A DNA stretch of 64,000 nt, from positions 248,001 through 312,000 of the forward strand of contig DXMK01000007.1 of assembly GCA_019414245.1 (NCBI GenBank), given 5' to 3'. Shown piece after piece: positions 1 through 8,471 of this stretch. Under the pieces are notes generated by a model, which was given only the letters and a program-made list of their open reading frames with translations, did no database searches and was not told the origin of the DNA. Position numbers and translations under genes: made by a program. How positions within the stretch are numbered: the first letter of the stretch is position 1; each line of letters opens with the position of its first letter. This DNA comes from Collinsella sp. Lineage in GTDB: Bacteria > Actinomycetota > Coriobacteriia > Coriobacteriales > Coriobacteriaceae.

Positions 1-1
1 T

Positions 2-808
2 CGCGCCGACTGGGTGGTGCCGTCGTTTAAGGACCGCTGGATTCGCTTTTTCTACCTGCTTTCGGAGGAGATCTACCGCCGCGCCTTCCGCGTGACGAGT
101 TTGTTCCATAACGCCCGCAAGACGCAGATCGATATGGGTTGCGATGCAGACAAATGTCTGGTCATCCCCAACGGCATCCAGTTCGACTGCTTTAAGGACA
201 TTCCCTTAAAGCCCGATGACGGCTGGGTGGACATTGGCGCGGTGGTGCGCCTGGCGCCCATCAAGGACGTCAAGACTATGATCTATGCCTTTTTTGAGCT
301 GCACGAGCGCCTGCCCAAGGTGCGCCTGCACATCATGGGCGGCGTGGACGACGAAGAGTACGGCGCCGAGTGCCACGCGCTGGTCGAAACCCTGGGCGTG
401 CGCGACCTGATCTTTACCGGCCGCGTCAACGTGGTCGAGTACATGGAAAAGCTCGACTTTACCATTTTGACGAGCATCTCCGAGGGCCAGCCGCTCAGCG
501 TGCTGGAGTCGCTTGCCGCGTGTCGTCCCTGCGTGACGACCGAGGTGGGCTGCTGCCGTGAGTTGCTCGAAGGCGCTCCGGGCGATGACTTTGGCGTGGC
601 AGGTTTTGTGACGCCGCCTATGTATCGCAAGGGCTTGGCCGATGCCATGGAACGCATGTGCACAAGCCGCGCCCGTCGCATTGAGATGGGGGAGCGAGGC
701 AAGCGTCGCGTTGCCACGTACTTTTTGCACGAGCAGATGCTCGCCAACTATCGCGCGCTGTACGACGTGACGGCGCAAGCGTTTGACCTGCCCAGAGAGG
801 GGGAGTAG
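2..808 (+). CDS. pelF: PelF-type GT4 glycosyltransferase, 5' end cut by window
   Basis: Cytosolic family GT4 glycosyltransferase that would build the Pel-type exopolysaccharide chain from a nucleotide sugar and hand it to PelG. The frame is open from base 2, so the real start lies left of the window; about 268 residues are visible, roughly the C-terminal half of the usual ~500. Seen: the IPNGI segment that starts the second Rossmann domain, then the GT4 donor-binding region with SEGQPLSVLESLAA followed by PCVTTEVG and an RELL segment. PelG begins 3 bases after the stop, which is the usual PelF-PelG pairing. Family assignment is firm; the sugar used cannot be read from the sequence. Confidence 0.88.
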   Translation, partial: RADWVVPSFKDRWIRFFYLLSEEIYRRAFRVTSLFHNARKTQIDMGCDADKCLVIPNGIQFDCFKDIPLKPDDGWVDIGAVVRLAPIKDVKTMIYAFFELHERLPKVRLHIMGGVDDEEYGAECHALVETLGVRDLIFTGRVNVVEYMEKLDFTILTSISEGQPLSVLESLAACRPCVTTEVGCCRELLEGAPGDDFGVAGFVTPPMYRKGLADAMERMCTSRARRIEMGERGKRRVATYFLHEQMLANYRALYDVTAQAFDLPREGE

Positions 809-811
809 CCG

Positions 812-2356
812 GTGGCCGGAATCGGTTTTGAGCTCAAGCGCCTGTTTAGGCGCAAGGGCCTGTTTGCCACGATGCGCGCCTATGGCTACGCCGGCATTGT
901 GTGCACGGGCCCGATGCTGCTGGGCGTGCTGCTCCAGGTGGGTATCTTGGTGCTGTGCGGTCTGTGGGGCGTGGGACGCGCCAACCAAGACCTGCTGGTG
1001 TGCATGGTGACCTATACGCTGCTGGCGTCGCTCACGCTCACGAGCTTTTTCTCCATGCCGGTCACGCGCTTTTTGGCTGATATGTTGTTTGCCGAGCGCG
1101 AGGACGAGATTCTGCCCTCGTTTTGGGGCTCCAATGCTGTCATGCTCGTTGCGGGCACGGTGCTCTACGGCGTCTTCCTGCTGTTCTCGGGCGCCACGCT
1201 GCTGCAGGGGCTGCTGTGCCTGTGGCTGTTCAACATTATGATCGTCAACTGGAACGGCATGAGTTACCTCACTGCCACCAAGGATTACCGCGGTATCCTA
1301 TGCAGCTTTGCGGCTGCCATTGGCGTGGCGTGCCTGTGCGCCCTGGCCGCGCTGGCGCTGGGACTGCCGCCGGTCGAGGGCCTGTTGGCGTCAATTGCTC
1401 TGGGCTACGGCGTCATGCTCGCCTGGGACGTGGTGCTGCTGTACCGTTATTTTCCTCAGAGCGACCGCAGCCCCTGGCTCTTTTTGCAGTGGCTCGATCA
1501 GCTTATGCCGCTGGCGCTCACGGGCTTGTTTACCAACCTGGGTCTCTTTGCGCACTTGGTGATAATTTGGGCCGGTCCCATTGGCGTGCAGGTCAAGGGC
1601 TTGTTTTATGGTGCGCCCTACCACGATGTGCCGGCGCTCATCGCGTTTTTGACGATCCTGGTCACGTCCGTCAACTTTGTGGTCTCGGTCGAGGTCAACT
1701 TTTATCCGCGCTATCGCGACTACTACAGCCTGTTCAACGACGGTGGCGTGGTGGGCGACATTGTGGTGGCCGAGGAGGAAATGCTTGCCACGCTCAATCG
1801 AGAACTGCGCTTTTGTGCGCTCAAGCAGCTGTTTGTGACTGCTGCGGTCATTTCGCTCGAGACCACGGTGCTGTCGGCCCTGCCGTTGGGCTTTAACAAC
1901 CTGATGCACGGTTATTTTCGTACGCTGTGCGTGGGCTATGGCCTGTATGCCGTGGGCAATACGGTGATGCTTATCTTGCTGTACTTTACCGACTATAAGG
2001 GGGCCGTGCTGGCTTCGGGTCTGTTTGCCGGTGTGGCTGGGCTGGCGACTGCGGTGTCGTTGCTTTTGCCGCAGCAGTTTTACGGCTTTGGCTTTTTGTT
2101 GGGTGCGGCGGTGTTTTTTATCGTGGCGCTGCTGCGACTCGATACCTATACCGCCAACTTGCCGTATCGTATCCTGAGCCAGCAGCCCATTGTGGCGACC
2201 GACAAAACGGGTCGCTTTACACAGCTGGGCCGCTTGCTCGACCGTGCCGAGCAGCGCTATGAGGAACGCCGTCAGCAGGGCGAGCCGCATGGCGCGTTTG
2301 AGCGCGCTGTGGTTCGCTTGTACCAAAAGCATTGGGGAGGTCCTGATGACCGATAG
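812..2356 (+). CDS. pelG: PelG-type polysaccharide exporter, 12-TM membrane protein
   Basis: Integral membrane protein of the MOP-exporter-like PelG family, 514 aa, expected to carry the PelF product across the cytoplasmic membrane. Seen: the family N-terminus MAGIGFELKRLF followed by about a dozen hydrophobic segments (for example around residues 24-48, 65-85, 105-140, 165-190) and a basic soluble tail after residue ~450. GTG start, 3 bases after pelF; the downstream cotH start overlaps its end by 11 bases, so translation is probably coupled. Other Pel genes (pelA, pelD, pelE) are not visible and could lie left of the window. Confidence 0.88.
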   Translation: MAGIGFELKRLFRRKGLFATMRAYGYAGIVCTGPMLLGVLLQVGILVLCGLWGVGRANQDLLVCMVTYTLLASLTLTSFFSMPVTRFLADMLFAEREDEILPSFWGSNAVMLVAGTVLYGVFLLFSGATLLQGLLCLWLFNIMIVNWNGMSYLTATKDYRGILCSFAAAIGVACLCALAALALGLPPVEGLLASIALGYGVMLAWDVVLLYRYFPQSDRSPWLFLQWLDQLMPLALTGLFTNLGLFAHLVIIWAGPIGVQVKGLFYGAPYHDVPALIAFLTILVTSVNFVVSVEVNFYPRYRDYYSLFNDGGVVGDIVVAEEEMLATLNRELRFCALKQLFVTAAVISLETTVLSALPLGFNNLMHGYFRTLCVGYGLYAVGNTVMLILLYFTDYKGAVLASGLFAGVAGLATAVSLLLPQQFYGFGFLLGAAVFFIVALLRLDTYTANLPYRILSQQPIVATDKTGRFTQLGRLLDRAEQRYEERRQQGEPHGAFERAVVRLYQKHWGGPDDR

Positions 2357-4115
2357 AATGATGTCTCGCCGCCGTCTGTTTGAGGCGGCTGCCGGTGTGC
2401 TGTTGCTTTCGGGCTGCTCGGTGCAGGAAGACTCCTCGACCAAAAAAGTCAAAAAGCAGGACGAGATCAAAAAGGCCGAGTCCTCGGACGGTACCAAGCA
2501 TCTACGCGATAAAGATGAGCTGTACGAGGTCTACGACGACTCGGGTATTGTGACCATGTACCTGACGGTCTCACGCGGCAACAGCTCCGAGAACACCGAC
2601 CACAGCTGGGCCGAGATCAATACGTACTCGGTGTATGACTATGCCGACATGGGCGTGACGCGCTATCAGGTTATGGGCCTTTTGCAGGCGGGCGACGAAG
2701 ACGGCCCGGTGGCCGGCGAGGTTGGCTATGGCGAGGAAGCGCCCAATGCTACCGTGCAGGTGCGTGGCCAGACGTCGAGCTCCTACACGCAAAAGAATTA
2801 CAAGGTGGAGCTCAAAAAGGGCAAGGGTACCTGGCGCCAGCAGCGCGCGATTGCGCTCAACAAGCACATGGGCGAGGGTATGCGTTTTCGCAACAAGATG
2901 GCCTACGACCTTATCCGCGGGATTCCCCAGATGATGGGCCTTCGCACACAGTTTGTGCATCTGTGGGTGTGCGACCAGACCGAAAAGTCCAACGATACCT
3001 TTGAGGACTACGGCCTGTTTACGCAGGTGGAGCAGCTCAACAAGACGGCGCTTAAGGCACATGGCCTGGATAAGAGCGGGCACCTGTACAAGGTGAACAG
3101 CTTTGATTTCCATCGCTACGAGGACACCATTAAGCTTGCCGATGATCCCGAATACAACCAGGCAAACTTTGAGGGCATGCTCGAGATTAAGGGCGATTCG
3201 GACCACACCAAGCTCATCGAGATGCTCGATGCGCTCAACGACGATACGCAAAAGATCGACGATGTGCTCGACACCTACTTCGATACCGAGAACCTGGTCT
3301 ATTGGATGGCGTTTCAGATCTTGACGGGAAATTGCGATACGCAGAACCGTAACTGCTATCTGTACAGCCCGCTTAACTCAAATACCTGGTACTTTTTAGA
3401 TTGGGATAACGACGGCATGCTGCGTAAGCTGGAGCTTTCTCTTACCGGGTTTTCGGACTACGCGAGCTTGGAGCGCGGCGCAAGCAACTACTGGGGTAAC
3501 GTGCTGTTTAACCGCGCGTTGCGCAGCAAGTCGTTCCGCAGCGAACTCGACCGTGCCGTCAAGGACTTGCGCTCGTATTTGACCGAGACTCGCCTGACCA
3601 AGATGATCAAGCACTACCGCGAGGTGACTGAATCCCTGGTCTTTGCTTCGCCCGATATCGACAATCTGCCTGTCACCAAGGACCAATACGAGCAGATCGC
3701 CGCGGCGATTCCCTCCGAGATCGAGGAGAACTACAAGAGCTTTCGCGAGAGTTTTAAAAAGCCCATGCCGTTCTACATCGGCGTGCCGCAGATCGATAAC
3801 GGTAAGCTGCGCATTAACTGGGATGCGTCCTACGACTTTAAGGCGCGCGACATTCGCTACACTGTAGAGCTAGCGCGCGACTATGCCATAAGCGACGTTG
3901 TCTTTAAGGCCGAGGACGTGCTGCTTCCCGAGGTGACCTGCGATGCGCCCGATGCCGGCCAGTATTTTGTGCGCGTGCGTGCCACCAACTCCGACGGCTT
4001 TACGCAAGATGCGTTTGACTACTATGTGACTGACGACGGCAAGCACTACGGCATGAAGTGTTTTTACGTGCAAGACGGCGGTAAGGTCGTGGAGGACACG
4101 TATGAGGAGGGCTAG
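2346..4115 (+). CDS. CotH-kinase family lipoprotein with C-terminal Fn3-like domain
   Basis: Predicted surface-anchored CotH-family protein kinase-like enzyme, 589 aa. Start chosen at ATG 2346: GGGGAGG at 2334-2340 is correctly spaced and the product then opens with a lipoprotein signal (twin basic SRRR, hydrophobic stretch, lipobox LLSGC with Cys near residue 24). Seen: an acidic/lysine linker, the CotH entry motif VRGQTSSSYTQKNYKVEL, the catalytic-type segment GNCDTQNRNCYLY and the metal-binding LDWDND, then an Fn3-like beta domain from about residue 475 to the end. The key Asp/Asn positions of the family are kept, so it looks active. It overlaps pelG by 11 bases and the VTC gene by 14. Substrate is unknown; modification of the exported polymer or of envelope proteins is inference. 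Confidence 0.85.
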   Translation: MTDRMMSRRRLFEAAAGVLLLSGCSVQEDSSTKKVKKQDEIKKAESSDGTKHLRDKDELYEVYDDSGIVTMYLTVSRGNSSENTDHSWAEINTYSVYDYADMGVTRYQVMGLLQAGDEDGPVAGEVGYGEEAPNATVQVRGQTSSSYTQKNYKVELKKGKGTWRQQRAIALNKHMGEGMRFRNKMAYDLIRGIPQMMGLRTQFVHLWVCDQTEKSNDTFEDYGLFTQVEQLNKTALKAHGLDKSGHLYKVNSFDFHRYEDTIKLADDPEYNQANFEGMLEIKGDSDHTKLIEMLDALNDDTQKIDDVLDTYFDTENLVYWMAFQILTGNCDTQNRNCYLYSPLNSNTWYFLDWDNDGMLRKLELSLTGFSDYASLERGASNYWGNVLFNRALRSKSFRSELDRAVKDLRSYLTETRLTKMIKHYREVTESLVFASPDIDNLPVTKDQYEQIAAAIPSEIEENYKSFRESFKKPMPFYIGVPQIDNGKLRINWDASYDFKARDIRYTVELARDYAISDVVFKAEDVLLPEVTCDAPDAGQYFVRVRATNSDGFTQDAFDYYVTDDGKHYGMKCFYVQDGGKVVEDTYEEG

Positions 4116-4893
4116 CGCGCTGCTTGAGCGCTTGGCGGCTCCGCCTGTGCGTACCACGCAGGAGCGTTACCGCCACGAGCTCAAATATCTCATTAACGAG
4201 GGCGAGCACGCCGCGCTTGCCTGTCGCATGGCGCCGGTATTTAAACTGGACAAGCATGCGCGGGCGGGCGGTTACACCATTCGCAGCCTGTACTTTGACG
4301 ACTACTGCAACTCGGCCTACGAGGAAAAAGACGCCGGCATTCTCATGCGCAAAAAGTTTCGCGTTCGCATCTATAACGGCAGCGACAAGGTGATTAAGCT
4401 CGAGCGCAAAAAGAAGTACGGTAGCTGGATCTATAAGGAGGACGCGCCGCTCACACGTGGCGAGTTTGAGCAGATTCTGGCTGGCGACTACGGCTTTTTG
4501 CTGAGGAGCCCCTATCCGATCTGTCGCGAGTTCTACATCGAGTGCATCTGCAACATGATGCGCCCGCGGACCATCGTGGACTACGAGCGCGAGCCGTGGG
4601 TGATGGATGAGGGCACCGTGCGCATTACGTTTGACATGAACGTGCGTGCCGCGGTGGGAAGCTTCGATATCTTTGACGCGACGCTGCCCGCGCTGCCGGT
4701 CCTGGAGCCCGGCAAGCTGGTGATGGAGGTCAAGTTTACGGAGTTTTGCCCGCAGCTCGTGCGCGATATGGTGCCGCCGGGCGCGGCCGAGCTTACGGCG
4801 GTCTCCAAGTACTGCCTGTGTTACGAAAAGACCGCCTACCTGCGCGGTTTTAACTACTGGGAATCGGATTTTGAGAACCGAGGGGATATTTAG
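4102..4893 (+). CDS. VTC-domain (polyphosphate polymerase-like) protein
   Basis: Stand-alone VTC domain of the triphosphate tunnel metalloenzyme (TTM) fold, 263 aa, without the SPX or membrane parts of the yeast VTC complex. Seen in order: RYRHELKYLI, IRSLYFDD, KFRVRIYNGS, a KLERKKK strand, RTIVDYERE, RITFDMNV, VMEVKF and SKYCLCYEK, i.e. the charged inward-facing residues of the tunnel are retained, so catalysis on a polyphosphate or nucleotide substrate is plausible. ATG 4102 lies inside the end of cotH (14-base overlap) with GGAGG just upstream. The next gene, a DUF4956 membrane protein, starts 3 bases after the stop. The actual reaction here is unproven; the name rests on the family. Confidence 0.82.
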   Translation: MRRASALLERLAAPPVRTTQERYRHELKYLINEGEHAALACRMAPVFKLDKHARAGGYTIRSLYFDDYCNSAYEEKDAGILMRKKFRVRIYNGSDKVIKLERKKKYGSWIYKEDAPLTRGEFEQILAGDYGFLLRSPYPICREFYIECICNMMRPRTIVDYEREPWVMDEGTVRITFDMNVRAAVGSFDIFDATLPALPVLEPGKLVMEVKFTEFCPQLVRDMVPPGAAELTAVSKYCLCYEKTAYLRGFNYWESDFENRGDI

Positions 4894-4896
4894 ACC

Positions 4897-5562
4897 ATGA
4901 GCACCAGGGACTTTTTTAAGAACTCCGTCTTGGAGGCGTTTGGCCAGGTCGACCCTGCCAAGATCGGCCTTTCGCTGCTCGTGGCGCTCGCCATGGGCAT
5001 CCTGATCTATTACGTGTACAAGCGCTTTTTTACCGGCGTGGTGTATTCGCGTAGCTTTGCCGTGACGCTCGTGGGCATGTGCGTGCTTACCTGCATGGTC
5101 ACGCTCGCGATCTCGACGAACGTGGTCATCTCGCTCGGTATGGTCGGTGCTCTGTCCATCGTCCGCTACCGTACGGCGGTCAAGGACCCGCTCGACCTGC
5201 TGTATCTGTTTTGGGCCATTACCACGGGCATTACGGCCGGCGCCGGCATGTATGCGCTCGTGGGGCTCACGGCGGTGGTGATCGTGGTGATGATCGCCGG
5301 CTTTGCGAGCCACCAGGACAAGTCGCGCGTGTACATGATGGTCATTCACTACACGGGCCAGACCACCGGCGACGATATCGTGCGTGCATTTGGGCGCACC
5401 AAGTTCACCGTTAAGTCCAAGACTATGCGCGGCGACAAAGTCGAGATGGCCGTGGAGGTATTCTCGGACGGCGTGGACATGCCCTATGCCGACGCGATTC
5501 GCACGCTCGATGGCGTTGAGGACCTGACCCTCATCCAGTACAACGGCGAGTATCATGGATAA
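4897..5562 (+). CDS. DUF4956 family membrane protein
   Basis: Integral membrane protein of unknown function, 221 aa. Seen: three to four hydrophobic segments (about residues 21-43, 50-70, 72-90, 108-135), a conserved GALSIVRYRTAVKDPLDLLYLFW-type core between the second and third of them, and a soluble C-terminal domain of about 85 residues. This family is repeatedly found beside VTC-domain and CotH genes in bacteria, and here it is the last gene of that set, 3 bases after the VTC gene. A role as membrane partner of the VTC-like enzyme, or as channel for its product, is inference. No catalytic motif recognised. Confidence 0.8.
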   Translation: MSTRDFFKNSVLEAFGQVDPAKIGLSLLVALAMGILIYYVYKRFFTGVVYSRSFAVTLVGMCVLTCMVTLAISTNVVISLGMVGALSIVRYRTAVKDPLDLLYLFWAITTGITAGAGMYALVGLTAVVIVVMIAGFASHQDKSRVYMMVIHYTGQTTGDDIVRAFGRTKFTVKSKTMRGDKVEMAVEVFSDGVDMPYADAIRTLDGVEDLTLIQYNGEYHG

Positions 5563-5770
5563 CTATGTTCCGGTGTTCTAACGAACGCCGGACCGCTCGA
5601 CGCTGCGCGGGCATCTGCCGGGCGATCTGCCGCTCAAACCGTCGCTCGCGTACATGAAGTACGCTTCGCTCCTCTTTCGCGGTACCTCGCCACGGCAGCT
5701 GCCCGCTCGCTGACGTTTGCTCGACCTGGGTGATATTGATTTATCCGAAGCGCCGTCACGGGTATCATGG
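5563..5770. other. Intergenic region with a hairpin after the Pel locus
   Basis: About 200 bases between DUF4956 and the LacI regulator. A 9-bp hairpin (CCGGTGTTC at 5570-5578 with GAACGCCGG at 5583-5591, loop TAAC) directly follows the operon; it has no T-run, so it is at best a weak or Rho-assisted terminator. A second short palindrome, GCGTAC/GTACGC, lies within the segment. No convincing gene seen. Confidence 0.4.
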
Positions 5771-5784
5771 TGAAAGCGATTTCA
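5771..5784. promoter_or_regulatory. LacI-type operator upstream of the regulator gene
   Basis: TGAAAGCGATTTCA, a near-perfect palindrome of the LacI/CcpA class, placed just upstream of the likely ribosome-binding site of the LacI-family gene. It matches the two operators at 6869-6882 and 6895-6908, which points to autoregulation. Confidence 0.7.
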
Positions 5785-5799
5785 ATGACAGGGGTGCTC

Positions 5800-6780
5800 G
5801 TGGTAAAGATGAAAGATGTGGCCGAGTTGGCTGGCGTTTCGAGCGCCGCGGTCTCGCGCTACCTCAACGGTGGATATATCTCGGCGGACAAGGCCGAGCG
5901 CATTAAGCAGGCGATTGAGCTGACCGGATACGTGCGATCTAGTCAGGCTCGCGCGCTGCGCACCGGTTCCACCAAGCTCATCGGCGTCATCGTGCCTAAG
6001 ATTAACTCGGAATCCGTGAGCCGCATCACCGCCGGTATTGGCCAGGTGCTCGGTCGCCGTGGCTACCAGATGCTGCTCGCGAATACTGATAACGTGGCCG
6101 AGCGTGAGCTCGAGTATCTCGACCTGTTCCAGAACCACCCGGTCGATGGCATCGTGCTCGTGGCGACCATGATCACCGACGAACATCGTGCGGCCATTGC
6201 GTCTTGCCGTGTGCCCATTGTGCTGATCGGTCAAAACGTCGAGGGCGCGGCTTGCGTCTACCATGACGATTACGAGGCCGCCTTTGAGCTGGGCCAGGCG
6301 CTCGCGAAGCATGTTGAGGGCAAGATTGCCTATATCGGTGTTACCGAGGAAGACCGTGCCGCCGGTTACGACCGTCGTCGTGGTTTTGAAGCGGGCTTAC
6401 GCGCCGCGGGTGTTGCGCTCGATCCCGAGCTGATTCGCCGCGGGTCCTTTACCCTCGATTCCGGCTATCGTGCGTCGCGCGAGCTGCTGGGCGAAGTGCC
6501 CGATGTTTCGTTTATCGCCTGCGCGACCGACACCATGGCGGCGGGCGCCTTGCGCGCGCTTGACGAGGTGCGCGGTATGGGCGAGGGCGTGCACCGCGTG
6601 AGCGGTTTTGGCGACAACGCATTTTTGAGCGCGCTGACGGGCGGCATTCCCACCGTGCATTACGGCTACCTGACCAGCGGCGTCGAGGCGACCAATATGC
6701 TGCTCGACGCACTCGATGGCGAGGAGGGGGAGAGCGGTCTCAAGACGCTCAAACTTGGGCATCAGCTCATGAATGTCTAG
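5800..6780 (+). CDS. scrR: LacI-family sucrose regulator
   Basis: DNA-binding repressor, 326 aa. Start set at GTG 5800: AGGGG at 5790-5794 sits 5 bases upstream and the product then begins MVKMKDVAELAGVSS, the normal LacI start; an upstream in-frame ATG at 5767 would translate through the operator. Seen: N-terminal helix-turn-helix (residues ~4-25, VAELAGVSSAAVSRYLN), the hinge segment, then the periplasmic-binding-like core starting at TKLIGVIVPKINSES. It is followed by a PTS EIIBC gene and a GH32 sucrose-6-phosphate hydrolase whose promoter carries two matching operators, so it most likely senses sucrose or sucrose-6-phosphate. The symbol is by context. Confidence 0.82.
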   Translation: MVKMKDVAELAGVSSAAVSRYLNGGYISADKAERIKQAIELTGYVRSSQARALRTGSTKLIGVIVPKINSESVSRITAGIGQVLGRRGYQMLLANTDNVAERELEYLDLFQNHPVDGIVLVATMITDEHRAAIASCRVPIVLIGQNVEGAACVYHDDYEAAFELGQALAKHVEGKIAYIGVTEEDRAAGYDRRRGFEAGLRAAGVALDPELIRRGSFTLDSGYRASRELLGEVPDVSFIACATDTMAAGALRALDEVRGMGEGVHRVSGFGDNAFLSALTGGIPTVHYGYLTSGVEATNMLLDALDGEEGESGLKTLKLGHQLMNV

Positions 6781-6868
6781 GCCTTGGACGCGTCTGCCTG
6801 CCTTTGAGCCCCTGTTTTTTGTCCTAAAACTACCATTCGCCGGCTTATTTCTACCGTTCACCCTACTG

Positions 6869-6882
6869 TGAAAACGATTGCA
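6869..6882. promoter_or_regulatory. LacI-type operator O1 before the sucrose PTS gene
   Basis: TGAAAACGATTGCA. One of two near-identical boxes 26 bases apart centre to centre (about 2.5 helical turns), so two repressor dimers would lie on nearly opposite faces or be bridged by a tetramer. It also fits the catabolite-control cre consensus. Confidence 0.75.
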
Positions 6883-6894
6883 GACATATGAGAC

Positions 6895-6908
6895 TGAAAA
6901 CGATTACA
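6895..6908. promoter_or_regulatory. LacI-type operator O2 before the sucrose PTS gene
   Basis: TGAAAACGATTACA, differing from O1 by one base. Lies about 57 bases upstream of the chosen ATG of the EIIBC gene. Confidence 0.75.
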
Positions 6909-6964
6909 GTGTAAGTGTCAAAGATGGCCGGGTGCAGATGCGCCCGTTGGAGGAAAGGGAAGTC

Positions 6965-8365
6965 ATGGACTACCGCAAATCAGCCCAAGAGGTGCTCGAC
7001 AACATCGGTGGCGCCGGCAACGTTGTTTCGGCCGCACACTGCGCCACGCGTCTGCGCCTTGTGATTGCCGATAACGCCAAGGTCGACAAGGAGGCCCTCG
7101 AGAATATCGACGGCGCCAAGGGCGTCTTTGAGGCCCAGGGCCAGCTCCAGATTATTTTTGGCACTGGCACCGTCAACAAGGTCTACGACGAGTTCATTGC
7201 GCTCAGCGGCGTCGAGGCTGCCACCAAGGCCGAGGTCAAGGAGGCAGCGGCGCAGCAGCAGAACATCTTTATGCGTGCCATTAAGGTGCTCGGCGACGTC
7301 TTTGTCCCCATCATCCCCGCCATCGTGGCTTCGGGCCTGCTGCTGGGCATTATGAGCGCCCTCAACTTTATGGCCTCCAACGGCTTTATCGCGCTCGACA
7401 CCAATAACTTTATTTATAAGATTGCCGACCTGGTCTCGGGCACGTCCTTTGGCATTCTGCAGATCCTGATCGGTTACTCCGCGGCTAAGGCCTTTGGCGC
7501 CAACCCGTACCTGGGCGCCGTCGTCGGTGGTGCATTCATCAACTCCTCGCTGCAGAGCGCCTATACGGTTGCCTCCGAGGGCGTGCAGACCATGGTCAAC
7601 GTCATCCCCGGCGTGTACAGCTTTGAGTGGGTCGGCTATCAGGGTCATGTGATCCCCATCGTCATCGCCTGTGCCATTCTCGCCTTCCTCGAGAAGCGCC
7701 TGCACAAGATCGTTCCCGAGATGTTCGATCTCTTTGTGACTCCGCTTGTCTCGGTGTTCGTGACCGTGCTCGTGACTCTTGTTGCCGTCGGCCCCATCTT
7801 TGTCTGGGCCGAGAACGCCATCCTCGGTCTGATCCAGACCCTGCTGACCCTGCCCTTCGGCATCGGTTCCTTTATCGTCGGCCTGTTCTATGCCCCCACG
7901 GTCGTTACCGGTATCCACCAGATGTACACCGCCATCGACCTGGGCCAGCTCGCCCAGTACGGCGTGACCTATTGGCTGCCCATCGCCAGCGCTGCCAATA
8001 TCGCCCAGGGTGGCGCCGCACTTGCCGTTGCCTTTAAGACCCGCGATGCCAAGATCAAGGGCCTGGCGCTTCCTTCCGCTCTGTCCGCCTTCATGGGCAT
8101 TACCGAGCCGGCCATCTTTGGTGTGAACCTGCGCTTCTTTAAGCCTTTCATTGCCGGCTGCATCGGCGGCGGTTGCGGTGCCCTGGTCTGCGCTCTCACC
8201 TCGCTTGCCGCTTCCGGCACCGGCGTTACCGGCATCTTCGGTATCCTGCTGTGCCTGGCACAGCCCGTGCAGTACGCGATCATGTTTGCGGTCGCCGCGG
8301 TCGTGTCCTTTGCCATCTCGTTTGTCCTGTACAAGGATGAGCCCAAGGCTTCCGAGCAGGCCTAA
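6965..8365 (+). CDS. scrA: PTS sucrose-family EIIBC permease
   Basis: Membrane sugar permease of the phosphotransferase system (glucose/sucrose superfamily), 466 aa. It imports the sugar and phosphorylates it. Start at ATG 6965 with GGAGG at 6949-6953; the product opens with the EIIB domain (MDYRKSAQEVLDNIGG) whose phospho-Cys is residue 26 in SAAHCATRLRL. A linker at ~90-105 leads to the EIIC domain with about ten membrane segments and the family signature GITEPAIFGVNLR near residue 380. There is no EIIA domain, so a separate EIIA must phosphorylate it. The next gene hydrolyses sucrose-6-phosphate; trehalose or another beta-fructoside remains possible as substrate. Confidence 0.85.
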   Translation: MDYRKSAQEVLDNIGGAGNVVSAAHCATRLRLVIADNAKVDKEALENIDGAKGVFEAQGQLQIIFGTGTVNKVYDEFIALSGVEAATKAEVKEAAAQQQNIFMRAIKVLGDVFVPIIPAIVASGLLLGIMSALNFMASNGFIALDTNNFIYKIADLVSGTSFGILQILIGYSAAKAFGANPYLGAVVGGAFINSSLQSAYTVASEGVQTMVNVIPGVYSFEWVGYQGHVIPIVIACAILAFLEKRLHKIVPEMFDLFVTPLVSVFVTVLVTLVAVGPIFVWAENAILGLIQTLLTLPFGIGSFIVGLFYAPTVVTGIHQMYTAIDLGQLAQYGVTYWLPIASAANIAQGGAALAVAFKTRDAKIKGLALPSALSAFMGITEPAIFGVNLRFFKPFIAGCIGGGCGALVCALTSLAASGTGVTGIFGILLCLAQPVQYAIMFAVAAVVSFAISFVLYKDEPKASEQA

Positions 8366-8384
8366 GAGTTTTTGATTGAGGGGT

Positions 8385-8413
8385 GCCCGCGGGTTGTATG
8401 CTCGCGGGCGTTT
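8385..8413 (+). terminator. Hairpin between scrA and scrB, weak terminator
   Basis: GCCCGCG (8385-8391) pairs with CGCGGGC (8403-8409) across an 11-base loop, followed by GTTT only. Probably a partial terminator or mRNA-stability hairpin that lowers expression of the hydrolase relative to the permease. Confidence 0.45.
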
Positions 8414-8471
8414 CCCGTATCTGGTGCCGATCTCTGGCGCCTTGTAACTTTCGATCCGTTAGGACTTTGAT

